DNA from: Pseudidiomarina salinarum
GTDB lineage: Bacteria; Pseudomonadota; Gammaproteobacteria; Enterobacterales; Alteromonadaceae
Direction of reading: 5' to 3'
DNA: 64,000 bases
NCBI RefSeq assembly: GCF_000753715.1
Contig: NZ_JPER01000005.1
Coordinates: 1 to 64,000, forward strand
The notes beneath the pieces are model-generated. The model did not search any database, had not been told where the DNA came from, and worked only from the letters and a program-made list of their open reading frames with translations. Below, one piece after another: positions 46,257-55,406 of this stretch (position 1 is its first letter; each line of letters opens with the position of its first letter). The translations under genes and the position numbers were made by a program.

Positions 46257-46933
46257 TGCAGGCGATGATCCTCGCAGCCGGCCGCGGTCAGCGCATGCGA
46301 CCATTAACGGACCAGTTGCCCAAGCCCTTGCTGAGCGTGCGCGGACAGCCGCTGATTGTTCATCATCTGCGTAAACTGGCGGCGGCAGGCATCAAAGAGG
46401 TCGTAATTAACCATGCCTGGCTGGGTGACAAAATCGAAGCCTATCTTGGGGATGGCAGCCAGTTCGGCTTAGTAATCCGTTATTCACCTGAGCCAAGTGG
46501 CGGACTGGAAACTGCCGGTGGTATCATCCGCGCTTTACCACTGCTGGGTGACGCCCCGTTCTGGGTGATCAACGGGGATATATTTACCAGCCTGGATTTC
46601 GCTGAATTACCCGCGCGTCTGCCGCCCGGGCGGACAGCGCATCTGCTGGTGGTGGCGAATCCGGCCCATCACCCCGAAGGTGACTTCGCTGTCCGGGACG
46701 GTTTACTGCAGCAGCGGGGCGCTGGTCAGCAAAGTTACACCTTCAGCGGGATAGGGCTATATCATCCGGCTTTTTTTGCCGATTATGAAGCCGGGGAGTC
46801 GCGTGTTCTGGCTTTGCGTCCGTTAATCGAACAAGGCATCGCGCAGCAGCAGATAGCGGCTGATGTGATTACAGCCGACTGGACAGACGTCGGTACACCG
46901 GAGCGCCTGCAGCAACTACAGGAGAAATCATGA
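46256..46933 (+). CDS. murU: N-acetylmuramate alpha-1-phosphate uridylyltransferase MurU
   Basis: 225 residues from the ATG at 46256 (GGGAG upstream; open frame back to 46211). Nucleotidyltransferase motif [23 protein letters not shown] at the N-terminus (2-24), the Asp metal ligand in VINGDIF, and [11 protein letters not shown] at the end. It turns MurNAc-1-P into UDP-MurNAc, bypassing MurA and so giving natural fosfomycin tolerance in pseudomonads. Overlaps djlA by ATGA. Confidence 0.92.
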   Translation: MQAMILAAGRGQRMRPLTDQLPKPLLSVRGQPLIVHHLRKLAAAGIKEVVINHAWLGDKIEAYLGDGSQFGLVIRYSPEPSGGLETAGGIIRALPLLGDAPFWVINGDIFTSLDFAELPARLPPGRTAHLLVVANPAHHPEGDFAVRDGLLQQRGAGQQSYTFSGIGLYHPAFFADYEAGESRVLALRPLIEQGIAQQQIAADVITADWTDVGTPERLQQLQEKS

Positions 46934-47730
46934 TTTGGGGAAAAGTTTTAGGCGCGCTATTTGGTTTTCTGATGCTGCGCATACCCGGTATTTTTATTGG
47001 TCTGCTCATTGGCCACTGGTTTGATCATGCGCTCAAGCATGCGGCTGGCGGGCCCGGCACCCAGGGTGGCCATCAGCAGCAGTTCAGTACCACGCTGTTT
47101 GCTGTGTTGGGCCACCTGGCTAAAGCCAAAGGCCGGGTCACCGAGCAGGATATAGGTTATGTGCAGGCATTGATGAGCCACCTGCGGTTATCGGGCGAAG
47201 GCCTGGCCCAGGCTCAGGAAGCCTTTCGCGATGGCAAGCGGAGTGATTACCCACTCACTGAGCGGGTACAGAAGTTCCGCCGGCAATTTGCCTGGCGCCG
47301 CGATATCCTGCAGTTCTTTATTGAGCAGGTACTGGTTGTTGCCTTGCACGATGGTCAGCTGGATAAAGCTGAATATGATGTGCTGCTACAGATCACCCGT
47401 GCGCTTGGCTTTAACCGGGCACAGCTGGACAACTGGCTGCGAATGGCCCAGGCCGGCCAGCGCTTTCGTGGTGGTGCGCATAGCGGTGGCAGCGCCGCCG
47501 ATCAGGCCAGCCAGCTGGACAACGCGTATGCGGTGCTGGGGGTAGAACGATCAGCCAGCGCGAGCGAGGTCAAAAAGGCCTACCGTAAGCTGATGAGCAA
47601 GCATCACCCCGATAAACTGGCGGCCCAGGGGCTGCCGCCGGAAATGCGTGAATCGGCGCAAAAGAAAGCGCAGGAAATCCAGGCGGCTTACGAGCTGATT
47701 AAAAATCAGCTGGACACTCAAACGACATAG
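46930..47730 (+). CDS. djlA: Membrane co-chaperone DjlA
   Basis: 266 residues: an N-terminal transmembrane segment (about 6-27) with a Gly-rich dimerisation face, a TerB-like central domain (about 55-180), and a C-terminal J domain with [12 protein letters not shown]. It stimulates DnaK at the inner membrane. The gene order lptD...djlA-rluA-rapA follows E. coli. Its last 32 nt overlap rluA on the opposite strand. Confidence 0.94.
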   Translation: MIWGKVLGALFGFLMLRIPGIFIGLLIGHWFDHALKHAAGGPGTQGGHQQQFSTTLFAVLGHLAKAKGRVTEQDIGYVQALMSHLRLSGEGLAQAQEAFRDGKRSDYPLTERVQKFRRQFAWRRDILQFFIEQVLVVALHDGQLDKAEYDVLLQITRALGFNRAQLDNWLRMAQAGQRFRGGAHSGGSAADQASQLDNAYAVLGVERSASASEVKKAYRKLMSKHHPDKLAAQGLPPEMRESAQKKAQEIQAAYELIKNQLDTQTT

Positions 47731-48355
47731 GCTCGCCGCGGGTGGGATGGTCGAAGCGGATGCGCTGGGCATGCAAAAGCAGCCGGTCAGCCGCCGCAAA
47801 AGCCGCGCCTTCGGCGTAAAATTTATCGCCGAGAATCGGGTTGCCCAGCAGTTGCATGTGTACCCGTAGTTGATGGGAACGTCCGGTAACCGGAGTTAAC
47901 TCCATATCGGCATAGTGCTCATGCTGCTGCAACACCCGGTAGTGGGTCAGGGCCTGACGGCCCTCGGCCTCATCCACCATTTGCCGCGGCCGGTTTGGCC
48001 AGTCGCAGCGCAGCGGCGCGTCTACCGAGCCGCTTTCAGCCGGCGGGCGGCCCCAGACTCTGGCCCGATAACTTTTCTCTACCGTACGTTTTTCAAACTG
48101 CCGCTGTAATGCTGCCTGCGCAGTTTTGTGCAGGGCGAACACCAGCAGCCCTGAAGTCCCCATATCCAGCCGGTGTACCACGCGAATCGTTGGTAATACC
48201 CGCGCCAGGCGGCTCCAGGCCGAATCATAGTGCTCCGGTGCCTTACCGGGGACGCTAAGCAGACCACTGGGCTTATTCATCACCACAATGTCGTCGTCCT
48301 GATACACAATCACCAGCCAGGGATGCACTGGCGGGTGATAAGCGATGAGCGTCAT
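47699..48355 (-). CDS. rluA: Dual-specificity pseudouridine synthase RluA
   Basis: 218 residues with the catalytic motif HRLDMGTSGLLVFAL (Asp near 66) and the C-terminal PVTGRSHQLRVHMQLLGNPILGD. No S4 domain, as in RluA. It modifies 23S rRNA U746 and tRNA U32. The start overlaps the rapA stop (ATGA); the 3' end overlaps djlA by 32 nt. Confidence 0.95.
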   Translation of the reverse strand: MTLIAYHPPVHPWLVIVYQDDDIVVMNKPSGLLSVPGKAPEHYDSAWSRLARVLPTIRVVHRLDMGTSGLLVFALHKTAQAALQRQFEKRTVEKSYRARVWGRPPAESGSVDAPLRCDWPNRPRQMVDEAEGRQALTHYRVLQQHEHYADMELTPVTGRSHQLRVHMQLLGNPILGDKFYAEGAAFAAADRLLLHAQRIRFDHPTRGEPMSFECPADF

Positions 48356-51024
48356 TGGGGCAGGTTAATCATAATGCGCACCGAGTCGAGCTGCAGCACC
48401 GGCTGCTCAGTGGCCTGCAACAGTGCTGCTTTACGTTGCGCAACCGCTTCGATTTCGCTATCCCGCACCATGGGATTGCGCTGTTGTAGTTCCAGCAAGC
48501 GGCGATGCTGAGCATCCAGCTGTGCGGCGATGCGCTGGCGCGCTTCATTAAGTAATTCCTGCTGGAACTGTTCCGCTGGCGGCCAGGCTTGCTTAATTGC
48601 GGCCTGAGCAGCCTGACGCAGCTCGCGCAGGATTAAGCGGCTTTGCTTTTTATCAATAAATTGCAGCTGGTTATCTAGCGCGCCCGGTTTGACTTTGTCG
48701 GTCAGATCCCGGCCCTGGCTGTCCAGCAATACCCGAATCGACTGGCGCGGATAAAACTCCTGCATGACCAGGTCAGCAGGGGCCAGCGCAGCGCTGCTAA
48801 AGCCCAGCTCGATAAACCAGGCGCCGGTGGGAAGGGCGCGATTCTGTAACATGGCTACGCAGGTGCTGCCGTACGAGTCAGTGGTCAGCAGCTCCAGTGC
48901 TTGTTGCACCAGAGGATGGTCCCAGCTGAGGAATTCGACGTCTTCATGGACCAGCGCATAGCTGCGATCGAAGGTTACCGTGATGCCTTCGTCAGGCAGC
49001 CCCGGCAGACTTACCCGCATGTGTTCGGTCGGCCGCAGCCAGCCACTGTCATCGTTCAGCAGATCAAAATCGATACCAAAACGGGCCCAGAAATCCTGCA
49101 TGAAGCCGGATAGTTCGGTTTTCTCATTAAGCGCTTCGATGCTTTCGATGAGCGTCGTTGCAGCATACGGTCGAAATGCATTCAGCTCCTGCAGCCGGTC
49201 ACGGCCGGCGGCGACCTCGGCGCGCAGTCGCTCCGCCTCGGCTTCGGTTGCTTCAGCCAACTCAGTCAGCATCGGCTCGGCTTCCGCCGGGGCATCAAGC
49301 AGTGGCTCCAGTTCAGCCGCAAAGCGATCATAAAGCAACGAACCTATGGCATTGGTGCGGGTAAAAGCATCCATGCTCTCATACCAGGCAAAAAGCACCG
49401 CGTCGGCGCTATCTTCAACCACCGGCACGTGGATTTCAATGTCATGCTGCTGGCCTAGCCGGTCAAGCCGGCCTATCCGCTGTTCAAGCAGATCCGGGTG
49501 GCGGGGAAGGTCAAACAGGACCAGGTGCTGGGCAAACTGGAAGTTACGCCCTTCGCTGCCGATTTCGGAACAGATCAGCAGCGGACAGCCATCTTCCGGG
49601 CTGGCGAAATAGGCGGCGGCGCGATCCCGCTCCAGCAGCGATAACTGGTCGTGGAATACCGCCGCGTGGACGCCGGTTTTCAGCCGTAGTTGCTCGGCCA
49701 GGTGCAGTACCGTTTCAGTCTGGCGGCAGATGAGAATAAACTTGGTATTTCGGTAGGCTTTGAGTAAATCGATCAGCCAGTCGGTTTTGGCGGCAAACGC
49801 ATCGGCGACGTCTGTCAGCGGATAGTGCTTGAGCTGGCGCTGCGGGAAACCTCCGACATGAGCCCGGGAATTACGGAACATCACGCGGCCAGTGCCATGC
49901 TGATCAAGGAGCTTATCCAGCAGCTTATGGGCGCCGGCTTTGGCCAATGCGTTAGCAAGCGGCGTGAGTTGCCGGTAGCCTTGCTGTTCCTGCTGAAACT
50001 GTTCAAAGTCGGTAAAGCGATCGGGATCCAGTAACTGCAGCCGGGCAAAATGTGCTTCAGGGCCTGCCTGTTCCGGTGTCGCTGTCAGCAGCAATACCGC
50101 TGGAATAGCCTCAGTCAGCTGGCGCAGGAAGCCGAACTCGCTCTGGCTGGGGGCAATCTGGTGCACTTCATCCACTACCAGTAAGTCCCAGCTGACTTCC
50201 AGCAGCTCCTGACTCCAGAACGGATGATTCAGCAGCGATTGCGGTATCACCACTTGCTGTTCCGTACTGAAAACCGACTGGGTATCCAGCGCGGCCTGTT
50301 CACAGCGCTCACGATCAAACAGACTGAAGCGCAGCGCAAAACGGCGTTGCAGTTCAACCAGCCATTGGTGTACCAGGCTGTCGGGAACGACCACCAGAAT
50401 GCGCTGTGAGCGACCAGTCAACAGCCGGCGCTGCATGATCAGGCCGGCTTCAATGGTTTTCCCTAAACCTACTTCATCAGCGAGTAACACCCGCGGCTGG
50501 TAGCGATCGGCGACACTGGCGGCGATATACAGTTGATGTGGCAGCAGGTCGGCGCGCGCGCCTAATAATCCAGCCACAGGGCTTTGTTGCCAGCGGCGGG
50601 ATAGTTGCTGGGCCTGCTGGCGCAGGCGGTACATATCCAGCCGATCAGCTTTACCGGCTAACAGCCGGGTCAAAGGGTGGTTAGTGGCTACCTGTGCGGC
50701 CAGCTGCGCCTCGGGCACTTCAACAGCTTCACCGGTATCTTCACGGGTACCCTGATACGAATAAACGCCGTTATCAAGCACCGGTTGCTCAACATGGAAA
50801 TACCAGCCGTCAGCATGCTGGCCGCGCTCGTCGGCCAGCAGCTGATAACGCGCCAACGGCGCGTCACTGGCGGCGTAATGGCGGATTTCACCGGTCGCCG
50901 GGAACATCAGAGTAACTGAGCGGCCTTCTAACTGAGTCACCAGACCCAGGCCTTGTTCGAGTTCACTTTCGCTCAGCCAGCGCTGGCCGGCAGTAAAAAG
51001 GGGTGATGCTGCACGTTCATTCAT
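48352..51024 (-). CDS. rapA: RNA polymerase-associated Swi2/Snf2 ATPase RapA
   Basis: 890 residues from the ATG at 51024. Tandem Tudor-like N-terminal domain, then the Snf2 core with Walker A LADEVGLGKTIEAG (about 182-195), motif II DEVH, and LLTATPEQ, followed by the helicase C half with QRIGRLDRLGQ and the RapA C-terminal region. It releases stalled RNA polymerase for recycling. About 80 residues shorter than E. coli RapA (968), but the motifs are intact and no frameshift is seen. Motif II reads DEVH where E. coli has DEAH. Confidence 0.95.
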   Translation of the reverse strand: MNERAASPLFTAGQRWLSESELEQGLGLVTQLEGRSVTLMFPATGEIRHYAASDAPLARYQLLADERGQHADGWYFHVEQPVLDNGVYSYQGTREDTGEAVEVPEAQLAAQVATNHPLTRLLAGKADRLDMYRLRQQAQQLSRRWQQSPVAGLLGARADLLPHQLYIAASVADRYQPRVLLADEVGLGKTIEAGLIMQRRLLTGRSQRILVVVPDSLVHQWLVELQRRFALRFSLFDRERCEQAALDTQSVFSTEQQVVIPQSLLNHPFWSQELLEVSWDLLVVDEVHQIAPSQSEFGFLRQLTEAIPAVLLLTATPEQAGPEAHFARLQLLDPDRFTDFEQFQQEQQGYRQLTPLANALAKAGAHKLLDKLLDQHGTGRVMFRNSRAHVGGFPQRQLKHYPLTDVADAFAAKTDWLIDLLKAYRNTKFILICRQTETVLHLAEQLRLKTGVHAAVFHDQLSLLERDRAAAYFASPEDGCPLLICSEIGSEGRNFQFAQHLVLFDLPRHPDLLEQRIGRLDRLGQQHDIEIHVPVVEDSADAVLFAWYESMDAFTRTNAIGSLLYDRFAAELEPLLDAPAEAEPMLTELAEATEAEAERLRAEVAAGRDRLQELNAFRPYAATTLIESIEALNEKTELSGFMQDFWARFGIDFDLLNDDSGWLRPTEHMRVSLPGLPDEGITVTFDRSYALVHEDVEFLSWDHPLVQQALELLTTDSYGSTCVAMLQNRALPTGAWFIELGFSSAALAPADLVMQEFYPRQSIRVLLDSQGRDLTDKVKPGALDNQLQFIDKKQSRLILRELRQAAQAAIKQAWPPAEQFQQELLNEARQRIAAQLDAQHRRLLELQQRNPMVRDSEIEAVAQRKAALLQATEQPVLQLDSVRIMINLPQ

Positions 51025-51193
51025 CAAAATAGAGCCCGTTGTGCTTGCTTAAATACTTGAATAATAATGAGGCCGCACATGGTAGCGAAAAAATATTTAA
51101 TGTTCACACCATTTTCATTAAATCTGCGCTAGTCTAGTAACTGTAAGGCAAGTGCATAACAATTATAGAACACCACTGCTGCTGAGGTCCCGA
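51025..51193. promoter_or_regulatory. Divergent rapA/phoH-type upstream region
   Basis: 169 nt of AT-rich DNA (for example 51085-51125). Weak -10-like boxes occur for both directions (TATAGA near 51165 for the plus gene), but I cannot pair them with good -35 boxes. The plus frame is open to 51152, yet no SD supports that start. Confidence 0.25.
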
Positions 51194-52579
51194 ATGACAG
51201 AAAAACATCGGAAGTACTACCTGCTTGATACCAATATTCTGCTGCACGAACCACTCGCTTTTTTAAACTTCGATGAACATAACGTCATTATCCCCATGGT
51301 TGTGCTCGAAGAGCTCGACAACATTAAAGACCGCCACAAAGATGTTAGCCGCGAAGCCCGGGTTGCCATCCGCTCGCTGGAAAATGCGCTAAAAGATGCC
51401 ACGCCTGAAGAGATATTAGCAGGCGTTCCGCTAGCGCGCGTACAAGGCAACCATCAGGCTGAGGGCCGGCTGGCGATTTATCCTGACTATCAGTTAAAAC
51501 AAACCGATTCGGCGCTGAATTTATCCGAAAATGATCACCGCATTATTCAGGCGGCGCTGGAGCTACAAAAAAGTAAGAACGGCGAGAAAGTGGTGCTGGT
51601 CACGAAAGACATCAATATGCGTCTGAAGGCCAAAGGTGCCGGCGTTAAATGTGTTGAAGACTATCGCACCGATCAGTTAATTGATGACATCCGCTTTCTA
51701 TCCAAAGGTTTCGCCGAAATTGAAGGTGATTTCTGGAGCCACGTGGGCGAGGTTACGAGCGTGCAGGAAGGGCGTGAGACGTTCCACGAGGTGGATCAAA
51801 AAGTCTTACCGACGGTGTTCCGCAATCAGTACGTGATCGATGAAGAAGAACAGTTTGCCGGTAAAGTCGTTGCCTATGATGGCAACTATGTGCGCCTGCA
51901 TGATATCGGCTTCGAGCGGATGATGAGCTACCGCGCCTGGGGCATACAACCAAAGAATATTTATCAGGCCATGGCGCTGAATGCCTTGCTGGATCCGACT
52001 ATCGATCTGGTGATCCTGACCGGTCCCGCAGGCAGTGGTAAAACCTTGCTGGCGCTGGCAGCCGCGCTGGAAATGGTCATCGAACAGAAGCTTTACGAAA
52101 AAATCATCGTGACCCGTAACACGCCGGAAATCGCTGAGTCTATCGGTTATCTGCCGGGTACTGAAGAAGAAAAAATGGCGCCGTGGCTGGCGGCTATCAC
52201 CGACTCGCTCGAAGTGCTGCACAAAAATGATGAAAGCATGGAATCGAGTCTGAACTACATCATGAATAAGGCCAATATTCAGTTCAAATCACTGAACTTT
52301 ATGCGCGGCCGCAGCATTCAGAACGCCATCGTGATACTGGATGAGTCGCAGAACCTGACCGCCTCACAGCTGAAGACCATTATTACCCGCTGTGGTACCG
52401 GCACCAAGATTATCTGTTCTGGCAACCTGGCGCAGATCGACAGCTACTACCTGACGGCAGTGACCTCGGGTCTGACCTATATCGTCGAACGGTTTAAGGA
52501 TTATCCCGGTAGCGCCACCATTAACCTCAACGGCGTGGTGCGCAGTAACCTGGCGCAATATGCTGAAGAGAACTTATGA
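51194..52579 (+). CDS. PIN-PhoH protein (YlaK/PhoH2-like)
   Basis: 461 residues from the ATG at 51194 (GAGG 6 nt upstream). N-terminal PIN nuclease domain (about 5-145) with the acidic residues DTN, VLEELD and [11 protein letters not shown]; then a beta-rich linker; then a C-terminal PhoH ATPase with Walker [14 protein letters not shown] (about 279-291) and [13 protein letters not shown] (Walker B). PIN-PhoH fusions are reported as sequence-specific RNA helicase/RNases in mycobacteria. The role in gammaproteobacteria is unsettled. No antitoxin gene lies upstream. Confidence 0.9.
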   Translation: MTEKHRKYYLLDTNILLHEPLAFLNFDEHNVIIPMVVLEELDNIKDRHKDVSREARVAIRSLENALKDATPEEILAGVPLARVQGNHQAEGRLAIYPDYQLKQTDSALNLSENDHRIIQAALELQKSKNGEKVVLVTKDINMRLKAKGAGVKCVEDYRTDQLIDDIRFLSKGFAEIEGDFWSHVGEVTSVQEGRETFHEVDQKVLPTVFRNQYVIDEEEQFAGKVVAYDGNYVRLHDIGFERMMSYRAWGIQPKNIYQAMALNALLDPTIDLVILTGPAGSGKTLLALAAALEMVIEQKLYEKIIVTRNTPEIAESIGYLPGTEEEKMAPWLAAITDSLEVLHKNDESMESSLNYIMNKANIQFKSLNFMRGRSIQNAIVILDESQNLTASQLKTIITRCGTGTKIICSGNLAQIDSYYLTAVTSGLTYIVERFKDYPGSATINLNGVVRSNLAQYAEENL

Positions 52580-52999
52580 GGTTTTTGAGGACGCCCGGGA
52601 AAAGTAGTCTTCGAGGATGAGTTGCGCCGAGGCGCTGTCGATACGATCTTTCTGAAGTTTTCGATAGCCGCCCCGGGCAAATAACTCTTCGCGGGCGGCG
52701 ACTGTGGTCAGACGTTCGTCCTGTAGTTCAACCGGCAGACCGAAGCGGCCATGCAGACGGTTGGCAAATTTGCGGGCCAGGTCGGTCAGCAGCTGCTCAG
52801 TACCGTCCATGTTTAGCGGCAGGCCAACAACCAGTAAGTCGGGTTGCCACTCGGCCAGCAGCCGCGCGACCTTATCCCAGTCAGGCTGGCCGTCTTTTGC
52901 TTTAAGTGCGGCCAGTGGCGAGGCAGTCCCATTCAGCGAATGTCCAACGGCCACGCCAATGCTATGAGTACCAAAATCAAAGCCCAATACCTGACTCAT
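52574..52999 (-). CDS. ruvX: Putative pre-16S rRNA nuclease RuvX/YqgF
   Basis: 141 residues from the ATG at 52999, fixed by the ATGA overlap with yqgE. RNase H-like fold: [14 protein letters not shown] with the first catalytic Asp, [12 protein letters not shown] and [25 protein letters not shown] with the last Asp. It processes the 5' end of 16S rRNA. Its stop overlaps the PIN-PhoH stop by 6 nt. Confidence 0.95.
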   Translation of the reverse strand: MSQVLGFDFGTHSIGVAVGHSLNGTASPLAALKAKDGQPDWDKVARLLAEWQPDLLVVGLPLNMDGTEQLLTDLARKFANRLHGRFGLPVELQDERLTTVAAREELFARGGYRKLQKDRIDSASAQLILEDYFSRASSKTS

Positions 53000-53562
53000 G
53001 CGTGTCCTACATCCGGGCCTAACTGCCATACGTCAATGCCGAGTTTAGCGGTGGCGCGCTTCCAGCGTTCTGGCGACGGGGTATTAAAGATGATATCGGC
53101 ATCGGCGGGGATGGTCAGCCAGCTGTTTTCTGACAGCTCCTGTTCCAGCTGGCCTGGATCCCAGCCGGCATAACCCAGGGTCAGTAAATAATGCTCCGGC
53201 GCTTTGCCCTGGCCCATGGCCTCAAGAATATCCTTGGAGGTGGTGATCATCATATCATCGCTCAGCCGCATCGAGCTGCGCCAGCCTTTGCCGGGAGAAT
53301 GCAACACAAAGCCACGATCGCGGGCCAGCGGACCGCCGGCATAAACCGGTCGCTGCAGTGCTTTTGATTTATCCGGCACCACAATTTCTAGTTGCTGCAA
53401 TAGGCCTTCAACGGTCACATCCACCGGTTGATTAATGATAAGGCCCATGGCGCCACCGTCGTTATGTTCGCAGATATAAGTCACCGAACGCTGAAAGAAA
53501 GGGTCTTTCAGGCCCGGCATAGCGATAAGAAAATGATTTTCTAAGTTCGACAGTGTTTCCAT
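52996..53562 (-). CDS. yqgE: YqgE/AlgH family protein
   Basis: 188 residues of the DUF179 family: [36 protein letters not shown] at the start region (about 9-44) and [17 protein letters not shown] are diagnostic. The function is unknown; it is commonly paired with ruvX, as here. The ATG at 53562 follows AGAGG. It lies 12 nt after gshB. Confidence 0.94.
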   Translation of the reverse strand: METLSNLENHFLIAMPGLKDPFFQRSVTYICEHNDGGAMGLIINQPVDVTVEGLLQQLEIVVPDKSKALQRPVYAGGPLARDRGFVLHSPGKGWRSSMRLSDDMMITTSKDILEAMGQGKAPEHYLLTLGYAGWDPGQLEQELSENSWLTIPADADIIFNTPSPERWKRATAKLGIDVWQLGPDVGHA

Positions 53563-53574
53563 AGAGACCTCTGG

Positions 53575-54522
53575 TTAATCTTTTGCAAGATACCCTTCAA
53601 TGGTAGCAAATAACTTGCCGGCGATATTGATATCATATGCGGCCTCGATCTCGCGCATGCAAGTCGGGCTGGTTACATTGATCTCGGTAATACGGTCGCC
53701 AATCACGTCCAGCCCCACCAGGTACAGGCCGCGGCGCTTGAGTTCAGGACCGACTGCCCGGGCCAGTTGCCAGTCACTGTCACTTAACGGCTGGGCCCGG
53801 CCACGGCCACCCGCTGCCAGGTTGCCCCGGGTTTCACCGGCCGAGGGAACCCGTGCCAGCGAGTAGGGCATAGGTTCTCCGTCGATGATGAGAATACGCT
53901 TATCGCCATCTTTAATAGCGGGCAGGTAGCGCTGGATCATGGCATAGCGTGTGCCATGGGCGGTCAGGGTTTCGATAATGACGCCCAGATTACTGCCATC
54001 AGGCCCCACGCGGAATATCGAAGCACCGCCCATACCGTCGAGTGGCTTAAGAATAATGTCTTTATGCTCGGCGTGAAACGCGCGAATTTGCTCGGCCCGG
54101 CGGGTGACAATGGTTTCCGGCATATGCTTACTGAACCAGGCGGTAAACAGCTTTTCGTTACAATCACGCAGGCTTTGCGGCTTGTTGACTACAAAAGCGC
54201 CGCGCTCTTCAGCCAGCTGCAGCATATAGGTAGCGTAAATAAACTCGTTATCGACCGGTGGATCTTTGCGCATCATAATAACGTCAAAGTCAGCGAGCGG
54301 CACTTCAGCGGGCTCGCCCAAATCGTAAAAATCAGTCGGCTGATCGCGAACGCTCACGGCGCGTGCGCGGGCCATGGGTTCACCGCCCACAATGGAGAGA
54401 TCACTGAGCTCCAGATAATAGCAATCGTAATCGCGCGCCTGCGCCTCCAGCAGCAGCCGGAAGCTGGTGTCCTTGTAGGTTTTGACCGTCGCAATCGGAT
54501 CCATAATCATCGCGAGTTTCAT
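53575..54522 (-). CDS. gshB: Glutathione synthetase
   Basis: 315 residues, ATP-grasp. N-terminal MKLAMIMDPIATVKTYKDTSF, the ATP-binding KPLDGMGGASIFRV, RYLPAIKDGDKRILIIDGEP and the C-terminal INVTSPTCMREIE with Mg ligands. It adds glycine to gamma-glutamylcysteine. SD AAGGAG precedes the ATG at 54522. It sits between rsmE and yqgE, as in E. coli. Confidence 0.97.
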   Translation of the reverse strand: MKLAMIMDPIATVKTYKDTSFRLLLEAQARDYDCYYLELSDLSIVGGEPMARARAVSVRDQPTDFYDLGEPAEVPLADFDVIMMRKDPPVDNEFIYATYMLQLAEERGAFVVNKPQSLRDCNEKLFTAWFSKHMPETIVTRRAEQIRAFHAEHKDIILKPLDGMGGASIFRVGPDGSNLGVIIETLTAHGTRYAMIQRYLPAIKDGDKRILIIDGEPMPYSLARVPSAGETRGNLAAGGRGRAQPLSDSDWQLARAVGPELKRRGLYLVGLDVIGDRITEINVTSPTCMREIEAAYDINIAGKLFATIEGYLAKD

Positions 54523-54544
54523 TGCTGCTCCTTAATCAATCTGT

Positions 54545-55279
54545 TTAGGCTAAATCGCCGAACTGATACTGAATAACCGTAAGCGCCGCCAGCGCGGCAG
54601 TTTCTGTGCGTAATACCCGCGGGCCTAGTCTTACGGGCAAAAATCCGTGTTCTGCAGCAAGCGCTATTTCGGTATCGCTGAACCCACCTTCGGGACCAAT
54701 GAGCAACTGCACCCGCTGTTGCGTCAGCTGCTGTTCGCGCAAGGGCTTATCGGCATAGGGGTCGAGCGTTAGCCGCAGTGCCGGTGCGAGGTCGCTGAAC
54801 CAGGCCGCCATCACGACCGGCTTATGAACCACAGGAACCTGGCTGCGACCACTTTGTTCGCAGGCGGCGATGACAATCTTCTGCCACTGTTGCTGTTTCT
54901 TCTCCAGCCGTTCGCCCGTCAGTTTAACGCCGCAGCGCTCCGTAAACAGCGGCGTGATATCAGTCACGCCCAGCTCGACGGATTTCTGCAGCACAAAGTC
55001 CATGCGATCACCGCGCGAAATGCCCTGGCCAAGATGCACGGCGACGGGCGACTCGCTGGGGTTGGGCTGTTTTTCCTCAATAATGACTTCAACCGCGCGT
55101 TTACTGCTGCTGGTGATTCGGGCCTGATAGTTATAGCCATCGCCGTTAAACAGCTCAAGCTGCTGGTCGGCTTCCATACGCAACACGCGGCCGACATGGC
55201 TGGCTGCTTCCTCCGACAGCGAAACGCTGCTGCCGGGCGTTAAATCTGAGGCCGGATGATAAATCCGTGGTATCCGCAT
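54545..55279 (-). CDS. rsmE: 16S rRNA m3U1498 methyltransferase RsmE
   Basis: 244 residues from the ATG at 55279 (the frame is open to 55297). PUA-like N-terminal domain, then a SPOUT knot with LLIGPEGGFSDTEI and RLGPRVLRTETAALAAL, which bind SAM. First gene of the rsmE-gshB-yqgE-ruvX operon. Confidence 0.96.
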   Translation of the reverse strand: MRIPRIYHPASDLTPGSSVSLSEEAASHVGRVLRMEADQQLELFNGDGYNYQARITSSSKRAVEVIIEEKQPNPSESPVAVHLGQGISRGDRMDFVLQKSVELGVTDITPLFTERCGVKLTGERLEKKQQQWQKIVIAACEQSGRSQVPVVHKPVVMAAWFSDLAPALRLTLDPYADKPLREQQLTQQRVQLLIGPEGGFSDTEIALAAEHGFLPVRLGPRVLRTETAALAALTVIQYQFGDLA

Positions 55280-55348
55280 AGATCGATTCCAAAGCATTTT
55301 TTTGCATCTTACCAGAGTGGGCCGTCATGCGTCAGCAGGCAAAAGCAT

Positions 55349-55377
55349 TTGACCTTAGCAGGCTGGCAGCAGATCAT
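55349..55377 (+). promoter_or_regulatory. Candidate promoter of the M1 aminopeptidase gene
   Basis: -35 TTGACC (55349-55354), 17-nt spacer, -10 GATCAT (55372-55377). Matches of 5/6 and 4/6; start expected near 55384, leaving a leader of about 23 nt. Confidence 0.4.
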
Positions 55378-55406
55378 GAGGGCGTTAATTTCATGAGGAA
55401 GTGACT

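Noticed and set aside
48352-51024. rapA as a truncated pseudogene
   Set aside because: It is about 80 residues shorter than E. coli RapA, but all helicase motifs and the C-terminal region are present without stops or frameshifts, and the start and stop are coupled to normal neighbours.
53956-54576. 206-codon plus-strand frame opposite gshB
   Set aside because: Antisense shadow of a clear gshB; no motif, no SD. The same applies to long frames opposite apaH (39082-39654), pepQ (33508-34071), epd (60879-61478) and metK (57588-58124).
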